From CAVVXX01 sp963707975 (GTDB lineage: Bacteria; Pseudomonadota; Alphaproteobacteria; Micropepsales; Micropepsaceae), in the NCBI GenBank assembly GCA_963707975.1, contig OY970177.1, forward strand, positions 124,001-188,000: a stretch of 64,000 bases of DNA, in the 5' to 3' direction. A program made the position numbers and the translations under genes. The notes beneath the pieces are model-generated. The model was not told where the DNA came from and searched no databases. It saw only the letters and a list, made by a program, of their open reading frames with translations. Each line of letters opens with the position of its first letter. Within the stretch, counting starts at the first letter, position 1. Of this stretch, positions 44,517 through 53,122 are shown one piece after another.

Positions 44517-45299
44517 ATGAACGATCGCCCCAACGACGAGATTGTGATCCGCATACGCGGGCTGGTGAATGAGCTCGGCGGCAATGTGCTGCACGATCAC
44601 CTCGATCTCGACGTGTAACGCGGCGAAGTGATGGGCGTGGTCGGCGGCTCGGGCACCGGCAAATCGGTTCTGCTACGTTCCATCGTCGCGCTGAACCGGC
44701 CTAAGGCGGGCAGCATCCGCGTTCTCGGCGAAGAAACGGTGGGCAAGGACGCCGAAGATTTGCACACGCTGCAGCCGCGCTGGGGCGTGCTTTTCCAGGA
44801 CGGCGCGCTTTTCAGTTCGCAAACGGTGGCGGAGAATATCCAGGTGCCGATGCGCGAACATTCCGACATGCCGCAGGCGCTGATGAACGAAATTGCTTCG
44901 ATGAAGCTCTCCATGGTCGGGCTGCCGGAAGATGCTGGCCACAAATACCCCTCGCAACTTTCGGGCGGCATGCGGAAGCGCGCGGGCCTCGCGCGGGCGC
45001 TGGCGCTGGACCCGGAACTCGTCTTCCTGGACGAGCCGACGGCGGGGCTTGATCCCATCTCGGCCAGCCATTTCGACGAACTGGTGCGCGGTCTTCAGCA
45101 GAGCCTCAACCTGACCGTCTTCATGGTGACGCATGACATCGACACGCTGAGGGCGACCACCGACCGCATCGCCGTTCTGGTGGACAAGAAGCTGAAAGTG
45201 GGCACGATTCAAACCCTGGTGCATGACACGCACCCTTGGATTCACGAGTACTTCGCCGGCGTGCGCGGGCGGGCGGCACTCGCCCAGCCGATGGCTTAG
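44517..45299 (+). pseudogene. mlaF: MlaF-type ABC transporter ATPase with in-frame stop codon
   Basis: From the ATG at 44517 the reading frame is correct throughout but is broken by a TAA at 44616-44618, codon 34, where homologues usually have a residue such as Tyr between LDLDV and RGEVMGVVGG. The downstream part is complete: Walker A GGSGTGKS, signature LSGGMRKRAGLARAL, Walker B LVFLDEPTAGLD and the H-loop VTHD. Translation could restart at GTG 44628, giving an ATPase lacking the first strand but keeping Walker A. The other operon genes are intact, so a sequence error or read-through is plausible. Confidence 0.88.
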
Positions 45300-45332
45300 G
45301 GATAAAAGGACGGCAGAGACGAGGAACGGGGC

Positions 45333-46148
45333 ATGGAAACGAAAGCAAATTACGTCGCAGTCGGCGCCTTCGTGCTGGTTTGCATTCTGGGGCTGGTGGT
45401 CGCGCTGTTGTGGCTGGTGGGGGCGCAGTACAGCCAGGAATTCGCCTATTACGACACCCACTTTACCGGCGCGGTAACAGGGCTGAGCAAGGGCACGGCG
45501 GTGCGCTACAACGGTATCGAGGTTGGCCGCGTCGGCGATCTGCAGTTCGATCCTAACGATCCGCGGGTGGTTATCGCAACCTTGCAGGTCGACCCCAAGC
45601 TCAAGTTGCACGAAGATTCGGTAGCCTCGATCGAAAGCCAGGGCCTAGCCGGTGGCTCTTACGTCGAAATCGCCGGCGGCACAAAAGAATCACCCATCCT
45701 ACAGGCGCGCCCCGGAGAAAAACACCCGGTGATCAAATCGAAGCCTTCCTCACTGGAGGCGTTATTCCAGGGCACGCCGGAACTAATCTCGCGGTTGAAT
45801 GTGTTGAGTGCGCGCCTGGCCGATCTGGTGAACGACCAGAACCGGGCTGCGATCTCGGCCACGCTGGCGAACTTGCGCGATGTCACGGGCGTGTTCAGCA
45901 AGCGTTCTGCCGAGATTGACGCGATGATCGTCAATCTCTCTTCCGCCAGCAAGAATGTCGACAGCGCCGCCAAGCATCTGGATCAGCTCTCCCTCGACAC
46001 CGACCACATGATCGTCAATGGGGGCCCGCAACTGATTACCGAAACGCGAGGGCTGGTCGCCAGCCTTACCCGGCTCTCGAACAAACTCGAGCGCGATCCG
46101 TCGCGCATAATTTTCAGCAACGAGCATGAAGGATACAGACCGCAATGA
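45333..46148 (+). CDS. mlaD: MlaD family (MCE domain) lipid-transport protein
   Basis: The 271-residue periplasmic protein is anchored by one N-terminal helix (VAVGAFVLVCILGLVVALLWLVGA). The MCE domain follows, with GLSKGTAVRYNGIEVGRV and ASIESQGLAGGSYVEI. A long helical tail extends to the C-terminus, similar to the central-channel helices of MCE hexamers. It binds lipids moving between the membranes. It follows the ATPase gene by 33 bp, and its stop overlaps the lipoprotein gene. Confidence 0.92.
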   Translation: METKANYVAVGAFVLVCILGLVVALLWLVGAQYSQEFAYYDTHFTGAVTGLSKGTAVRYNGIEVGRVGDLQFDPNDPRVVIATLQVDPKLKLHEDSVASIESQGLAGGSYVEIAGGTKESPILQARPGEKHPVIKSKPSSLEALFQGTPELISRLNVLSARLADLVNDQNRAAISATLANLRDVTGVFSKRSAEIDAMIVNLSSASKNVDSAAKHLDQLSLDTDHMIVNGGPQLITETRGLVASLTRLSNKLERDPSRIIFSNEHEGYRPQ

Positions 46149-46855
46149 CCCGCACATCTCGCATGCCGATTCCGGCTTGGCGGCACATTCTTGCCGCGGG
46201 CTGCGCCGTGCTTGTCCTTTCAGCCTGCGCAGCGATTGGCAACAAAGGACCCCAGCTCTATACGCTGCAGCCGCTCACGGCATCCACGAGCGAGACTGCG
46301 GGCATGCCGTGGCAGCTCGCGGTCAGCATTCCCGATGCGCCGGCGAACCTTGACAGCACCCGCATCGCACTTAGCCAAAGCGCAACCACCACGGATTACT
46401 TTGCCAATGCCGAGTGGACCGACCGCGCGCCGGTTCTGTTGCAAAATCTGCTCATTCAGTCGTTCGATAATAGCGGCAAGCTGAAAGCCGCCTTCCGTGA
46501 TACCGCCTCATTGCATACCGATTACGTATTGCAGACTGAGATACGCGATTTCGAAGCGCAATATGCAGCGCCCAATACCGCGCCGGAAGCCGTTGTCCGT
46601 ATCGAGGCCAGGCTGTTGAAGATGCCCGAGCGCGACATCGTCGGCACGTTCAATGCGGAAAAGCGGACGCAAGCGCAGCAAAACAATTTGGGCAGCATCA
46701 TCATTGCCTTCAATGCGTCGCTTACGGCGACGCTGCAGCAGACGGTGGACTGGACCTTGCAAACAATGCCTGCGGTACCTGAGAAAAAGCATCACCGGCA
46801 CAGGCGGGCCTCGCCGGAGCAGCCGCAAGCGCCGGCGGAGAAAACGAACCCCTGA
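46145..46855 (+). CDS. ABC-type transport auxiliary lipoprotein (PqiC-like)
   Basis: The 236-residue protein has a signal peptide ending in a lipobox (VLSACAA), so it is a lipoprotein. The mature part fits the PqiC/YmbA-like auxiliary family (LYTLQPLTA near the N-terminus, WTDRAPVLLQNLLIQSFD, TDYVLQTEIRDFEA). The extreme C-terminus is basic and proline-rich (HHRHRRASPEQPQ). Such lipoproteins cap MCE transport systems at the outer membrane. The ATG overlaps the mlaD stop; the gene ends 6 bp from the convergent chimeric gene. Confidence 0.87.
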   Translation: MTRTSRMPIPAWRHILAAGCAVLVLSACAAIGNKGPQLYTLQPLTASTSETAGMPWQLAVSIPDAPANLDSTRIALSQSATTTDYFANAEWTDRAPVLLQNLLIQSFDNSGKLKAAFRDTASLHTDYVLQTEIRDFEAQYAAPNTAPEAVVRIEARLLKMPERDIVGTFNAEKRTQAQQNNLGSIIIAFNASLTATLQQTVDWTLQTMPAVPEKKHHRHRRASPEQPQAPAEKTNP

Positions 46856-46861
46856 TAGAAG

Positions 46862-47929
46862 TCAGGCTTGCGGCAATACGGAGCGGAAGTCCTCGTATTT
46901 GCCGCTGGGGCCGCTCGCGATTGCGTCGTGATAGGAGAAGGAAATCGTGAAGCCCCCTCCCACCCCGTCAATGATTACCGCGCGCATCTTTGCCTCGTCT
47001 TCGGCCGTCAATGGCCTTTCGGGCACTATACGCAGTTCAAGCCTGGTCAGTGTTTTCTGCATCAGCTGAAATTGCCTGATCGGCACGTGGTCGCGCAATT
47101 TATTGGCACTGAAATAGGGCCACACCTGCCCACCGGTCGGCAGTGTCAGCATGTTGCGCACGCGTCCTAGGATGCGGCTGATCACCGGCAATCCGCGGCC
47201 GCAAGAACAGGGCTCACCGGCGGTCGCATAATCGCCGATGTCGTAGCGGATCAGCGGCATGGCAAAATTGTGCAGCGTGGTCGCCACCACACGCCCCGAT
47301 TGTCCAGGTCTGCATGGGCGGCCGTTGTTATCCAATACTTCGAGCAGCACGTTCTCGGACTGAACATGATAATGCTCGTGCTCGGGACATTGCAGGGCGG
47401 CATAGCCAAGCGCCTGCTGACCCAACTCGGAATCGATGATCTTCATTTCACGCAAGATGGCGGAAAGCACGGGTAACGCTGTCACCGCAATGCAAATGCC
47501 GAAGCCGAAAGCAAATTGCCATGGCAATGCATTGGTTCCGACAACGCCTGCATTAAATGTCGCGAGCCAAAACCCAAGACCAGAACCGAGCACCAGAGGC
47601 AAGAGAAAACTGCTGAGCGCAATTTCAAGCGTCGTTGGGCGCGTTATGCGCACCATCTTCTCATCGAGATGCATGCCGGTGAGGAACGTGATCAGCACGA
47701 CCGCAAAGGTGGCGACACCCGAAAGCTTGGCAAGATTGGCGGCGGGAAACAGCCAGTGCTGGAAAGCGGGAGAGAAAGCGCCCAATACCGATGGCCCAAG
47801 CGCCAGGCCACACATCACCTGCACCACGGCCAGAGGCGCCACATGACGCAAGCCAAAATGCCGCCAGGCGATATAGGGCAGCGCGATCAGCAGCGCGCCT
47901 TCGGCAACAAAAATGGCCAGTGGCGACAT
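46862..47929 (-). pseudogene. In-frame chimera: cation/proton antiporter N-terminus joined to phenylacetate-CoA ligase C-terminus
   Basis: The 355-residue frame has two unrelated halves. Residues 1-180 are the first half of a CPA2-type monovalent cation:proton antiporter, with about six hydrophobic helices, FLTGMHLDEKMV and AVTALPVLSAILREMKIIDSELG. Residues 181-355 are the C-terminal half of a PaaK-like adenylate-forming ligase: CPEHEHYHVQSENVLLEVLD, HNFAMPLIRYDIGDYA, CSCGRGLPVISRILGR. The join lies at 47389/47390, between GYAALQ and CPEHEH. Each parent is normally over 400 residues, so each has lost about half. Neither half is likely to work alone. A deletion that removed the intervening gene ends, or a misassembly, would both give this result. 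Confidence 0.82.
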
Positions 47930-48172
47930 TGTCCGCCACGCAAATGCGGGAAACCTAGCATCCGCCTTTAAAGACCGAAACGCACTACGGGGCTGCTAAC
48001 TGCAAGGTCACGTGAGGGTTACCAGCCGTTTTGGGAAGTTTAAACCCCTCTGCGATGAACAATTGATCCGCGCGAAACCGCCCTCGGCCTTCGTTTTTGC
48101 GCCTACCGGGCCCTGGGCACAGGCAAATATCCTTTAATTTCCACGCTATAGTGCACCTGCTCAATCGCCCCT

Positions 48173-48191
48173 ATAATTTTCGCCAAGGGAG
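48173..48191 (+). promoter_or_regulatory. Candidate -10 element and ribosome binding site of the type II secretion operon
   Basis: A perfect TATAAT lies at 48173-48178 and AAGGGAG at 48185-48191 before the gspE ATG at 48197. No good -35 is seen 17 bp upstream, and the implied leader would be very short, so the ribosome binding site is more certain than the promoter. The rest of 47930-48172 shows no gene. Confidence 0.35.
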
Positions 48192-48196
48192 AATCC

Positions 48197-49945
48197 ATGC
48201 CGGGCAGGCAAGCAGGAGCCGTGACGAACGACGTTCTGGACGGGGTGAAAAACCGCCCGTTGCGTGATGCTTTGGGCGGCCATCTGGTCCAAAGCGGCAG
48301 GCTGCCTGCGGCAGGCCTCGAACGCGCCGAACGCCTGGCGGCCGAATCCGGCGAGCGGCTGGAGGTGGTGCTGACGCGCCTTGGCCTCGTTTCCGAGCGC
48401 GATCTTGCTGAAGCGCTTGCCATGCTCCTTAACCTGCCGCTGGCGAGCGCCAAGGACTTTCCCGACGAGCCGCTGTTCGAGAACAAATTCAGCCGCAAAT
48501 TCCTGAAGGAAGCGCAACTCATTCCGCTCGAGGATGGGCCCGCCGGGATCACCATTGCAACCGTCAATCCGCTCGATTCATATACGCTTGATGCCGTGCG
48601 TTTTGCCATCGGCAAGCAGGTTGCAGTGCGCGTGGCCTACCCTGCCGATTTCGAGACCGCCTATGAGCGACTTTACGGCGGCGGTAAATCGGAAATTCAT
48701 CAGATTCTCGAAACCACCGGCGAGCGCCATGACGAAAGCGCCTCAGACGATGTCGAGCGCCTGAAAGACATCGCCAGTGAAGCGCCCGTCATCCGCCTGG
48801 TGAATTTGCTCATCACGCGCGCGGTGGAAGCACGCGCCTCGGATATCCATATCGAGCCGATGGAAGGTGAATTGCGCGTGCGCTATCGCATCGACGGCGT
48901 GCTGCAGGAAGTGGAAAGCCCGCCCCAGCGACTCTCGGCAGCCGTCATCTCGCGCATCAAGATCATGGCCAAGCTCAACATCGCCGAGCGCAGGCTGTCT
49001 CAAGACGGCCGCATCCGGCTTGCGGTGCGCGGCAAGGACATCGACTTCCGCGTTTCGAGCACGCCAACGATCCACGGCGAGTCCGTTGTGCTGCGCATTC
49101 TCGATCGCGGCAGTTTGAAACTCGATTTTGCGGCGCTTGGCGTTGACGAAGACATCACGCGCGCCTTTCGCGATGTGCTCGACCGGCCACACGGCATCGT
49201 CCTGCTGACGGGGCCGACCGGCAGCGGCAAGACGACCACGCTTTACACCGCGTTGCTTGAGCTCAACACGCCGGACAAGAAGATTCTCACCATCGAAGAT
49301 CCGGTCGAATATCAGCTCAAAGGCATCAACCAGGTGCAAGTCAAGCCGCAGATCGGGCTTACTTTCGCGAGCGCGCTGCGCTCTTTCCTGCGCCAGGACC
49401 CCGACATCATGATGATCGGTGAAATTCGCGATCTCGAAACCGCGCAGATCGCGGTGCAGGCAGCACTTACCGGCCATCTTATCCTTTCGACGCTGCACAC
49501 CAACGACGCCGCCAGCGCCATTACGCGCCTGCTCGATATGGGCGTCGAGGACTACTTGCTTACTTCCACCATCAACGGGCTGGCCGCGCAGCGCCTCGTG
49601 CGCACGCTCTGCCGGCATTGCCGCGAGCCTTACGATGCGCTGCCCGAACTAATTCAGCGAATGCAATTGGGGGGGCTGAGCAAAAAGAAATCCGTCAAAC
49701 TCTATCGCGCAACCGGCTGCGCGCAATGCAACAGCACTGGATATCTCGGTCGCAATTCCATCCTTGAAGTGCTGCCGATGTCGGACGCCATCCGCCAGCT
49801 TGTGCTGAAGCACGCGGAAGCCAGCCAGATTCGCAAGGCGGCCATCGAAGAAGGCATGCAGACCATGCATATGCATGGCATGAAAAAAGCGCTCGCCGGA
49901 ACGACAACGGTTGAAGAAGTTCTGCGCGTGACGCGCATGAGTTAG
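48197..49945 (+). CDS. gspE: Type II secretion ATPase GspE
   Basis: GspE is the cytoplasmic hexameric ATPase that powers pseudopilus assembly. The 582-residue protein has an N1 domain that docks on GspL (residues about 20-150), then the ATPase core with Walker A GPTGSGKTTT, the Asp box TIEDPVEYQ, Walker B DPDIMMIGEIRD and the His box STLHTNDA. The zinc-binding four-cysteine element of GspE is present (CRHCREP and CAQCNSTGY). It opens an eleven-gene operon; gspF starts 2 bp after its stop. Confidence 0.96.
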   Translation: MPGRQAGAVTNDVLDGVKNRPLRDALGGHLVQSGRLPAAGLERAERLAAESGERLEVVLTRLGLVSERDLAEALAMLLNLPLASAKDFPDEPLFENKFSRKFLKEAQLIPLEDGPAGITIATVNPLDSYTLDAVRFAIGKQVAVRVAYPADFETAYERLYGGGKSEIHQILETTGERHDESASDDVERLKDIASEAPVIRLVNLLITRAVEARASDIHIEPMEGELRVRYRIDGVLQEVESPPQRLSAAVISRIKIMAKLNIAERRLSQDGRIRLAVRGKDIDFRVSSTPTIHGESVVLRILDRGSLKLDFAALGVDEDITRAFRDVLDRPHGIVLLTGPTGSGKTTTLYTALLELNTPDKKILTIEDPVEYQLKGINQVQVKPQIGLTFASALRSFLRQDPDIMMIGEIRDLETAQIAVQAALTGHLILSTLHTNDAASAITRLLDMGVEDYLLTSTINGLAAQRLVRTLCRHCREPYDALPELIQRMQLGGLSKKKSVKLYRATGCAQCNSTGYLGRNSILEVLPMSDAIRQLVLKHAEASQIRKAAIEEGMQTMHMHGMKKALAGTTTVEEVLRVTRMS

Positions 49946-49947
49946 CC

Positions 49948-51165
49948 ATGGCGAACTTTCGCTACAAAGCGATGACGTCGGGCGGCGATGTGGTGACGGG
50001 CACGCTTGAGGCGCCTTCGCAATCCGCAGCCGTGCAGCAGATCCGCAGTCTTGGTCATTACCCGATTTCGGCCAATGACGCAGAAGCCGAGAGCTGGCGC
50101 CATTGGCTTAATCGGGAACTGAAATTCCGCCGCGGGCCCCGCACGCGCGATCTCGCCATCGCCACGCAGGAACTCGGCATGCTACTGCACGCGGGACTTG
50201 AGCTTGACCGCGCGCTCTCCATTCTGGTCGGATTGGGCGAGATCGAAAGCCTGCGCCAGCCCTTTACTGCCGTTCTGGCCCGGGTGCGCGACGGCGCGAC
50301 CCTGGCCGATGCGCTCGCGGCCAATCCAGCATTCCCCAAGCTCTATGTCAGCATGGTACGCGCCGGCGAAATGGGTGGAAATCTGGAAGCCACGCTCGCG
50401 CGCCTGGCGGAATATCTCGCGCGTTCCGCCGCCATTCGCGAGGCCATCGGCTCAGCCCTCGTTTATCCCATAATCCTTCTGTGCACCGCCGGGCTTTCCA
50501 TCTGCGTCATACTTATTTTCGTGCTGCCGGAGTTCAAACCGCTGTTCGACGAAGCTGGAAAATCGCTGCCTTTCGCGACCCAAGTGGTAATGGCCATTGG
50601 CGACTTTCTTGGAGACTGGTGGTGGGCATTGATCGTGCTCATCGCCGCCGGCGCTTACGCCTTCCGGCGCGCCCTGCGCGAAGCCGAGTTCCGCCGCCGC
50701 TGGGATACGTTCAAATTGAAGCTGCCTTTACTTGGCGGCCTGTGGACCAAGATGGACGTTGAGCGCTTCAGCCGCACGCTGGGCACGTTGCTCAGCAATG
50801 GCGTGGCGCTGCCCACCGCACTTGGCATGAGCGCGGAAACCTTGAATAACAGCGTCATCGCGCGCGCGGTGCGGCAAACAGCCTCGAGCCTGCGGGAAGG
50901 CGAAGGTCTGGCAGCGCGGTTAGCGCGCACCAAGGTGTTTCCGCCGCTCGCGCTCGATTTCGTGCGTGTCGGCGAGGAGACAGGTAAACTCGACGAAATG
51001 CTGCTGCGCCAGGCGGACCTTTACGAGCGCAGCGTGCGGCATACGGTGGATAGGCTGCTGGCGCTGCTGGTGCCGGTGTTGACTATTCTTTTGGGAATGA
51101 TGGTGGCGGGGCTTATCGCCTCCATCCTGGTTGCCATTTTGAGCATCAACGATCTTGCCCTGTGA
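49948..51165 (+). CDS. gspF: Type II secretion inner-membrane platform protein GspF
   Basis: The 405-residue GspF has two homologous helical domains (first: RDLAIATQELGMLLHAGLELDRALS; second: DVERFSRTLGTLLSNGVALPTALG) and three transmembrane helices, the last at the C-terminus (LLGMMVAGLIASILVAILS). It is the polytopic core of the assembly platform and contacts GspE. Length and repeat structure are typical. Confidence 0.95.
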   Translation: MANFRYKAMTSGGDVVTGTLEAPSQSAAVQQIRSLGHYPISANDAEAESWRHWLNRELKFRRGPRTRDLAIATQELGMLLHAGLELDRALSILVGLGEIESLRQPFTAVLARVRDGATLADALAANPAFPKLYVSMVRAGEMGGNLEATLARLAEYLARSAAIREAIGSALVYPIILLCTAGLSICVILIFVLPEFKPLFDEAGKSLPFATQVVMAIGDFLGDWWWALIVLIAAGAYAFRRALREAEFRRRWDTFKLKLPLLGGLWTKMDVERFSRTLGTLLSNGVALPTALGMSAETLNNSVIARAVRQTASSLREGEGLAARLARTKVFPPLALDFVRVGEETGKLDEMLLRQADLYERSVRHTVDRLLALLVPVLTILLGMMVAGLIASILVAILSINDLAL

Positions 51166-51177
51166 GTGAGAGAGACC

Positions 51178-51618
51178 ATGTCGAGAGAACGGAAAAACCA
51201 AATCGCGCGTAGAAATGAGTATGGCTATACGCTGGTCGAATTGCTGGTGGTGCTGGCAATTTTGGGCCTGCTGGCGGCAATCGCCACGCCACAGGTGATT
51301 AGATATCTCGATCACGCGCGCATGAAGACTGCAGTTACCGAAGTCGCGAACATTTCCTCTGCGCTCGATCTTTTCAAGTTCGATGTCGGCCGCTACCCAA
51401 CCACGCAGGAAGGGCTCACCGCGCTGGTGACAGCGCCTGCGGGGGTTACCACCTGGAATGGGCCCTATCTAAAGCAAAACGCGAATTTGACCGACCCCTG
51501 GGGCCGTTCCTTTAATTACCGCGCGCCGGGACAGCATGGCGAATTCGATCTCTACAGCTACGGGCCCAATGGCCAGGACAATTCCAATGGCGGAAAGCCA
51601 GCCGTCGCCAATTGGTGA
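51178..51618 (+). CDS. gspG: Major pseudopilin GspG
   Basis: GspG is the main subunit of the pseudopilus. A 16-residue basic leader ends in G before YTLVELLVVLAILGLLAAI, with Glu at position 5 of the mature protein, the prepilin peptidase site. The C-terminal part holds the GspG-specific DVGRYPTTQEGLTALV and DPWGRSFNYRAPG blocks with the calcium-binding loop region. The ATG at 51178 is chosen over an upstream GTG at 51166. The gene overlaps gspH by 32 bp. Confidence 0.95.
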   Translation: MSRERKNQIARRNEYGYTLVELLVVLAILGLLAAIATPQVIRYLDHARMKTAVTEVANISSALDLFKFDVGRYPTTQEGLTALVTAPAGVTTWNGPYLKQNANLTDPWGRSFNYRAPGQHGEFDLYSYGPNGQDNSNGGKPAVANW

Positions 51619-52054
51619 GCGCGGCCAGGACGGCTATACGCTCATCGAACTGCTCGTCGTGCTGGCGGTGATGGCGCTACTGATTGCAGCTGCGCCCGCC
51701 CTTCTCAGCACCATGCGCCCGGGTGTCGAGGCGAAGACAGCGGCGCATACGCTTGTCAATGATTTGCGCGGCGCGCGGGCGGCCGCAATCGTGGGAAATA
51801 GCGAAACCTGGGTCGTGGTCGATGCGGCGAACAATAGTTACCAGATCGAGCCCTATGGCGTTTCACGCACATTGCCCCGCACAGTCTCGCTCGATTTGCG
51901 CGGGCCGCGCGGCGAAGAAAGCGGCAAGCGTGTAGAATTGCGCTTCTTCCCCGATGGCAGTTCCACGGGTGGCAGCATCCGCATCGTCTCGGGAGGCCAT
52001 CAGCACAGCATCATCGATCATTGGCTGACCGGGCGGATAACAATCGATGAATAA
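51587..52054 (+). CDS. gspH: Minor pseudopilin GspH
   Basis: The 155-residue protein has a short leader ending G before YTLIELLVVLAVMALLIAAAPALL, then the GspH domain with ANDLRGARAAAIV-like sequence (VNDLRGARAAAIVGN) and a beta-rich C-terminal part (FFPDGSSTGGSI). It lies in the GspH position between gspG and gspI. The ATG at 51587 lies within the end of gspG. Confidence 0.9.
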   Translation: MAESQPSPIGERGQDGYTLIELLVVLAVMALLIAAAPALLSTMRPGVEAKTAAHTLVNDLRGARAAAIVGNSETWVVVDAANNSYQIEPYGVSRTLPRTVSLDLRGPRGEESGKRVELRFFPDGSSTGGSIRIVSGGHQHSIIDHWLTGRITIDE

Positions 52055-52451
52055 AGCGCCGCATCAGCAATCCGGCTTCACCCTTATCGAGGTGTTGGTC
52101 GCGCTTGCGATTCTCGGCATTTCGCTCGCGGTGCTGCTGCATATCTTTTCGGAGAGCCTGGATCGTGCGCGCGAAAGCCAAAACGAAATTGCGGCGAGCG
52201 CGATCGCTCAATCGCTGCTTGCGGACGCCGGCCCCTCCATGCCGCTCGTGACAGGCGACACGGAAGGCAAGACCGCCGATGGCTATGCCTGGAGGCTGCA
52301 TATTGAACCCTATGGCACCGAGGATGACCGCAGGGCGTGGAAAATGAATGCTCTATTCCTCACCGTAACCGTCGGCTGGAAGGACGGCAGCAAGACACGC
52401 ACGATGTCGCTCACCACCATGCGTGCCGTGCCGAAGGAACAGTCGCAATGA
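52047..52451 (+). CDS. gspI: Minor pseudopilin GspI
   Basis: The 134-residue protein has a leader ending SG before FTLIEVLVALAILGISLAVLL with Glu5, followed by a small globular domain with the VGWKDGSKTRTMSLTTM strand typical of GspI. GspI nucleates the pseudopilus tip with GspJ and GspK. The start overlaps gspH by 8 bp and the stop overlaps gspJ (ATGA). Confidence 0.92.
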   Translation: MNKAPHQQSGFTLIEVLVALAILGISLAVLLHIFSESLDRARESQNEIAASAIAQSLLADAGPSMPLVTGDTEGKTADGYAWRLHIEPYGTEDDRRAWKMNALFLTVTVGWKDGSKTRTMSLTTMRAVPKEQSQ

Positions 52452-53122
52452 ACGCGAGACTACCCCGTCACGGAGAAGCAGGGTTCACGCTGCTGGAGCT
52501 CCTCATTTCCATGACGCTGCTTGGACTTCTCATGCTAGTGGTGCTGGGTGGGTTGCGTTTCGGCGCGCGCGCCTGGGAGCGGAACGAGGCGCACGCCACA
52601 GCGACCGACGATGTAAGGCTGGCGCAGGCGCTGTTGCGGCGCGAGTTGGTCCGTATCTATCCGTTTTTCCTGTTGGATCAGGCGCATATCCAGGATCAGC
52701 ATGTGGACTTCGATGGGACTGCGGATAGCATGAGCTTTCTTGCGCCTTCGCCTGATGCACTGGCCGAAGCCGGACGCGCGCGAATTACCCTTACGCGCGC
52801 GGAACGAGATGGCCACCTTGCGATGGTCTTTTCGGCGAGGCCAGAGCTCGCATCGAGCACGCAGCCCTATAGCGAGATTCTGGTGGAGGGGCTTAAGTCG
52901 CTCGATTTTTCCTATTTCGGCAGCGAGCAGACCACAGGCGCGCCGAGCTGGCATGATCGCTGGAGCAAGGAAACACACCTGCCGCAACTCATTCGCGTGC
53001 ACGCGGTGTTCGCCCAGGGCGATGCGCGCTCATGGCCCGAATTCGTGGTGGCGCCGCAAATTTCAGTGGATGTCAGCTGTGTCTATGATGCGCTCACCAA
53101 ATATTGCCTGGGGCGGAAATGA
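52448..53122 (+). CDS. gspJ: Minor pseudopilin GspJ
   Basis: The 224-residue protein has a leader ending AG before FTLLELLISMTLLGLLMLVVLGG with Glu5, then the GspJ domain (LRRELVRIYPFFL, DSMSFLAPSP, KSLDFSYFG, LPQLIRVHAVF). The assigned start ATG overlaps the gspI stop. It forms the tip complex with GspI and GspK. Confidence 0.92.
   Translation: MNARLPRHGEAGFTLLELLISMTLLGLLMLVVLGGLRFGARAWERNEAHATATDDVRLAQALLRRELVRIYPFFLLDQAHIQDQHVDFDGTADSMSFLAPSPDALAEAGRARITLTRAERDGHLAMVFSARPELASSTQPYSEILVEGLKSLDFSYFGSEQTTGAPSWHDRWSKETHLPQLIRVHAVFAQGDARSWPEFVVAPQISVDVSCVYDALTKYCLGRK

Noticed and set aside
46850..46880. Bidirectional terminator between the Mla lipoprotein gene and the chimera
   Set aside because: Only a 5-bp stem (CCTGA/TCAGG) without a T-run is present.
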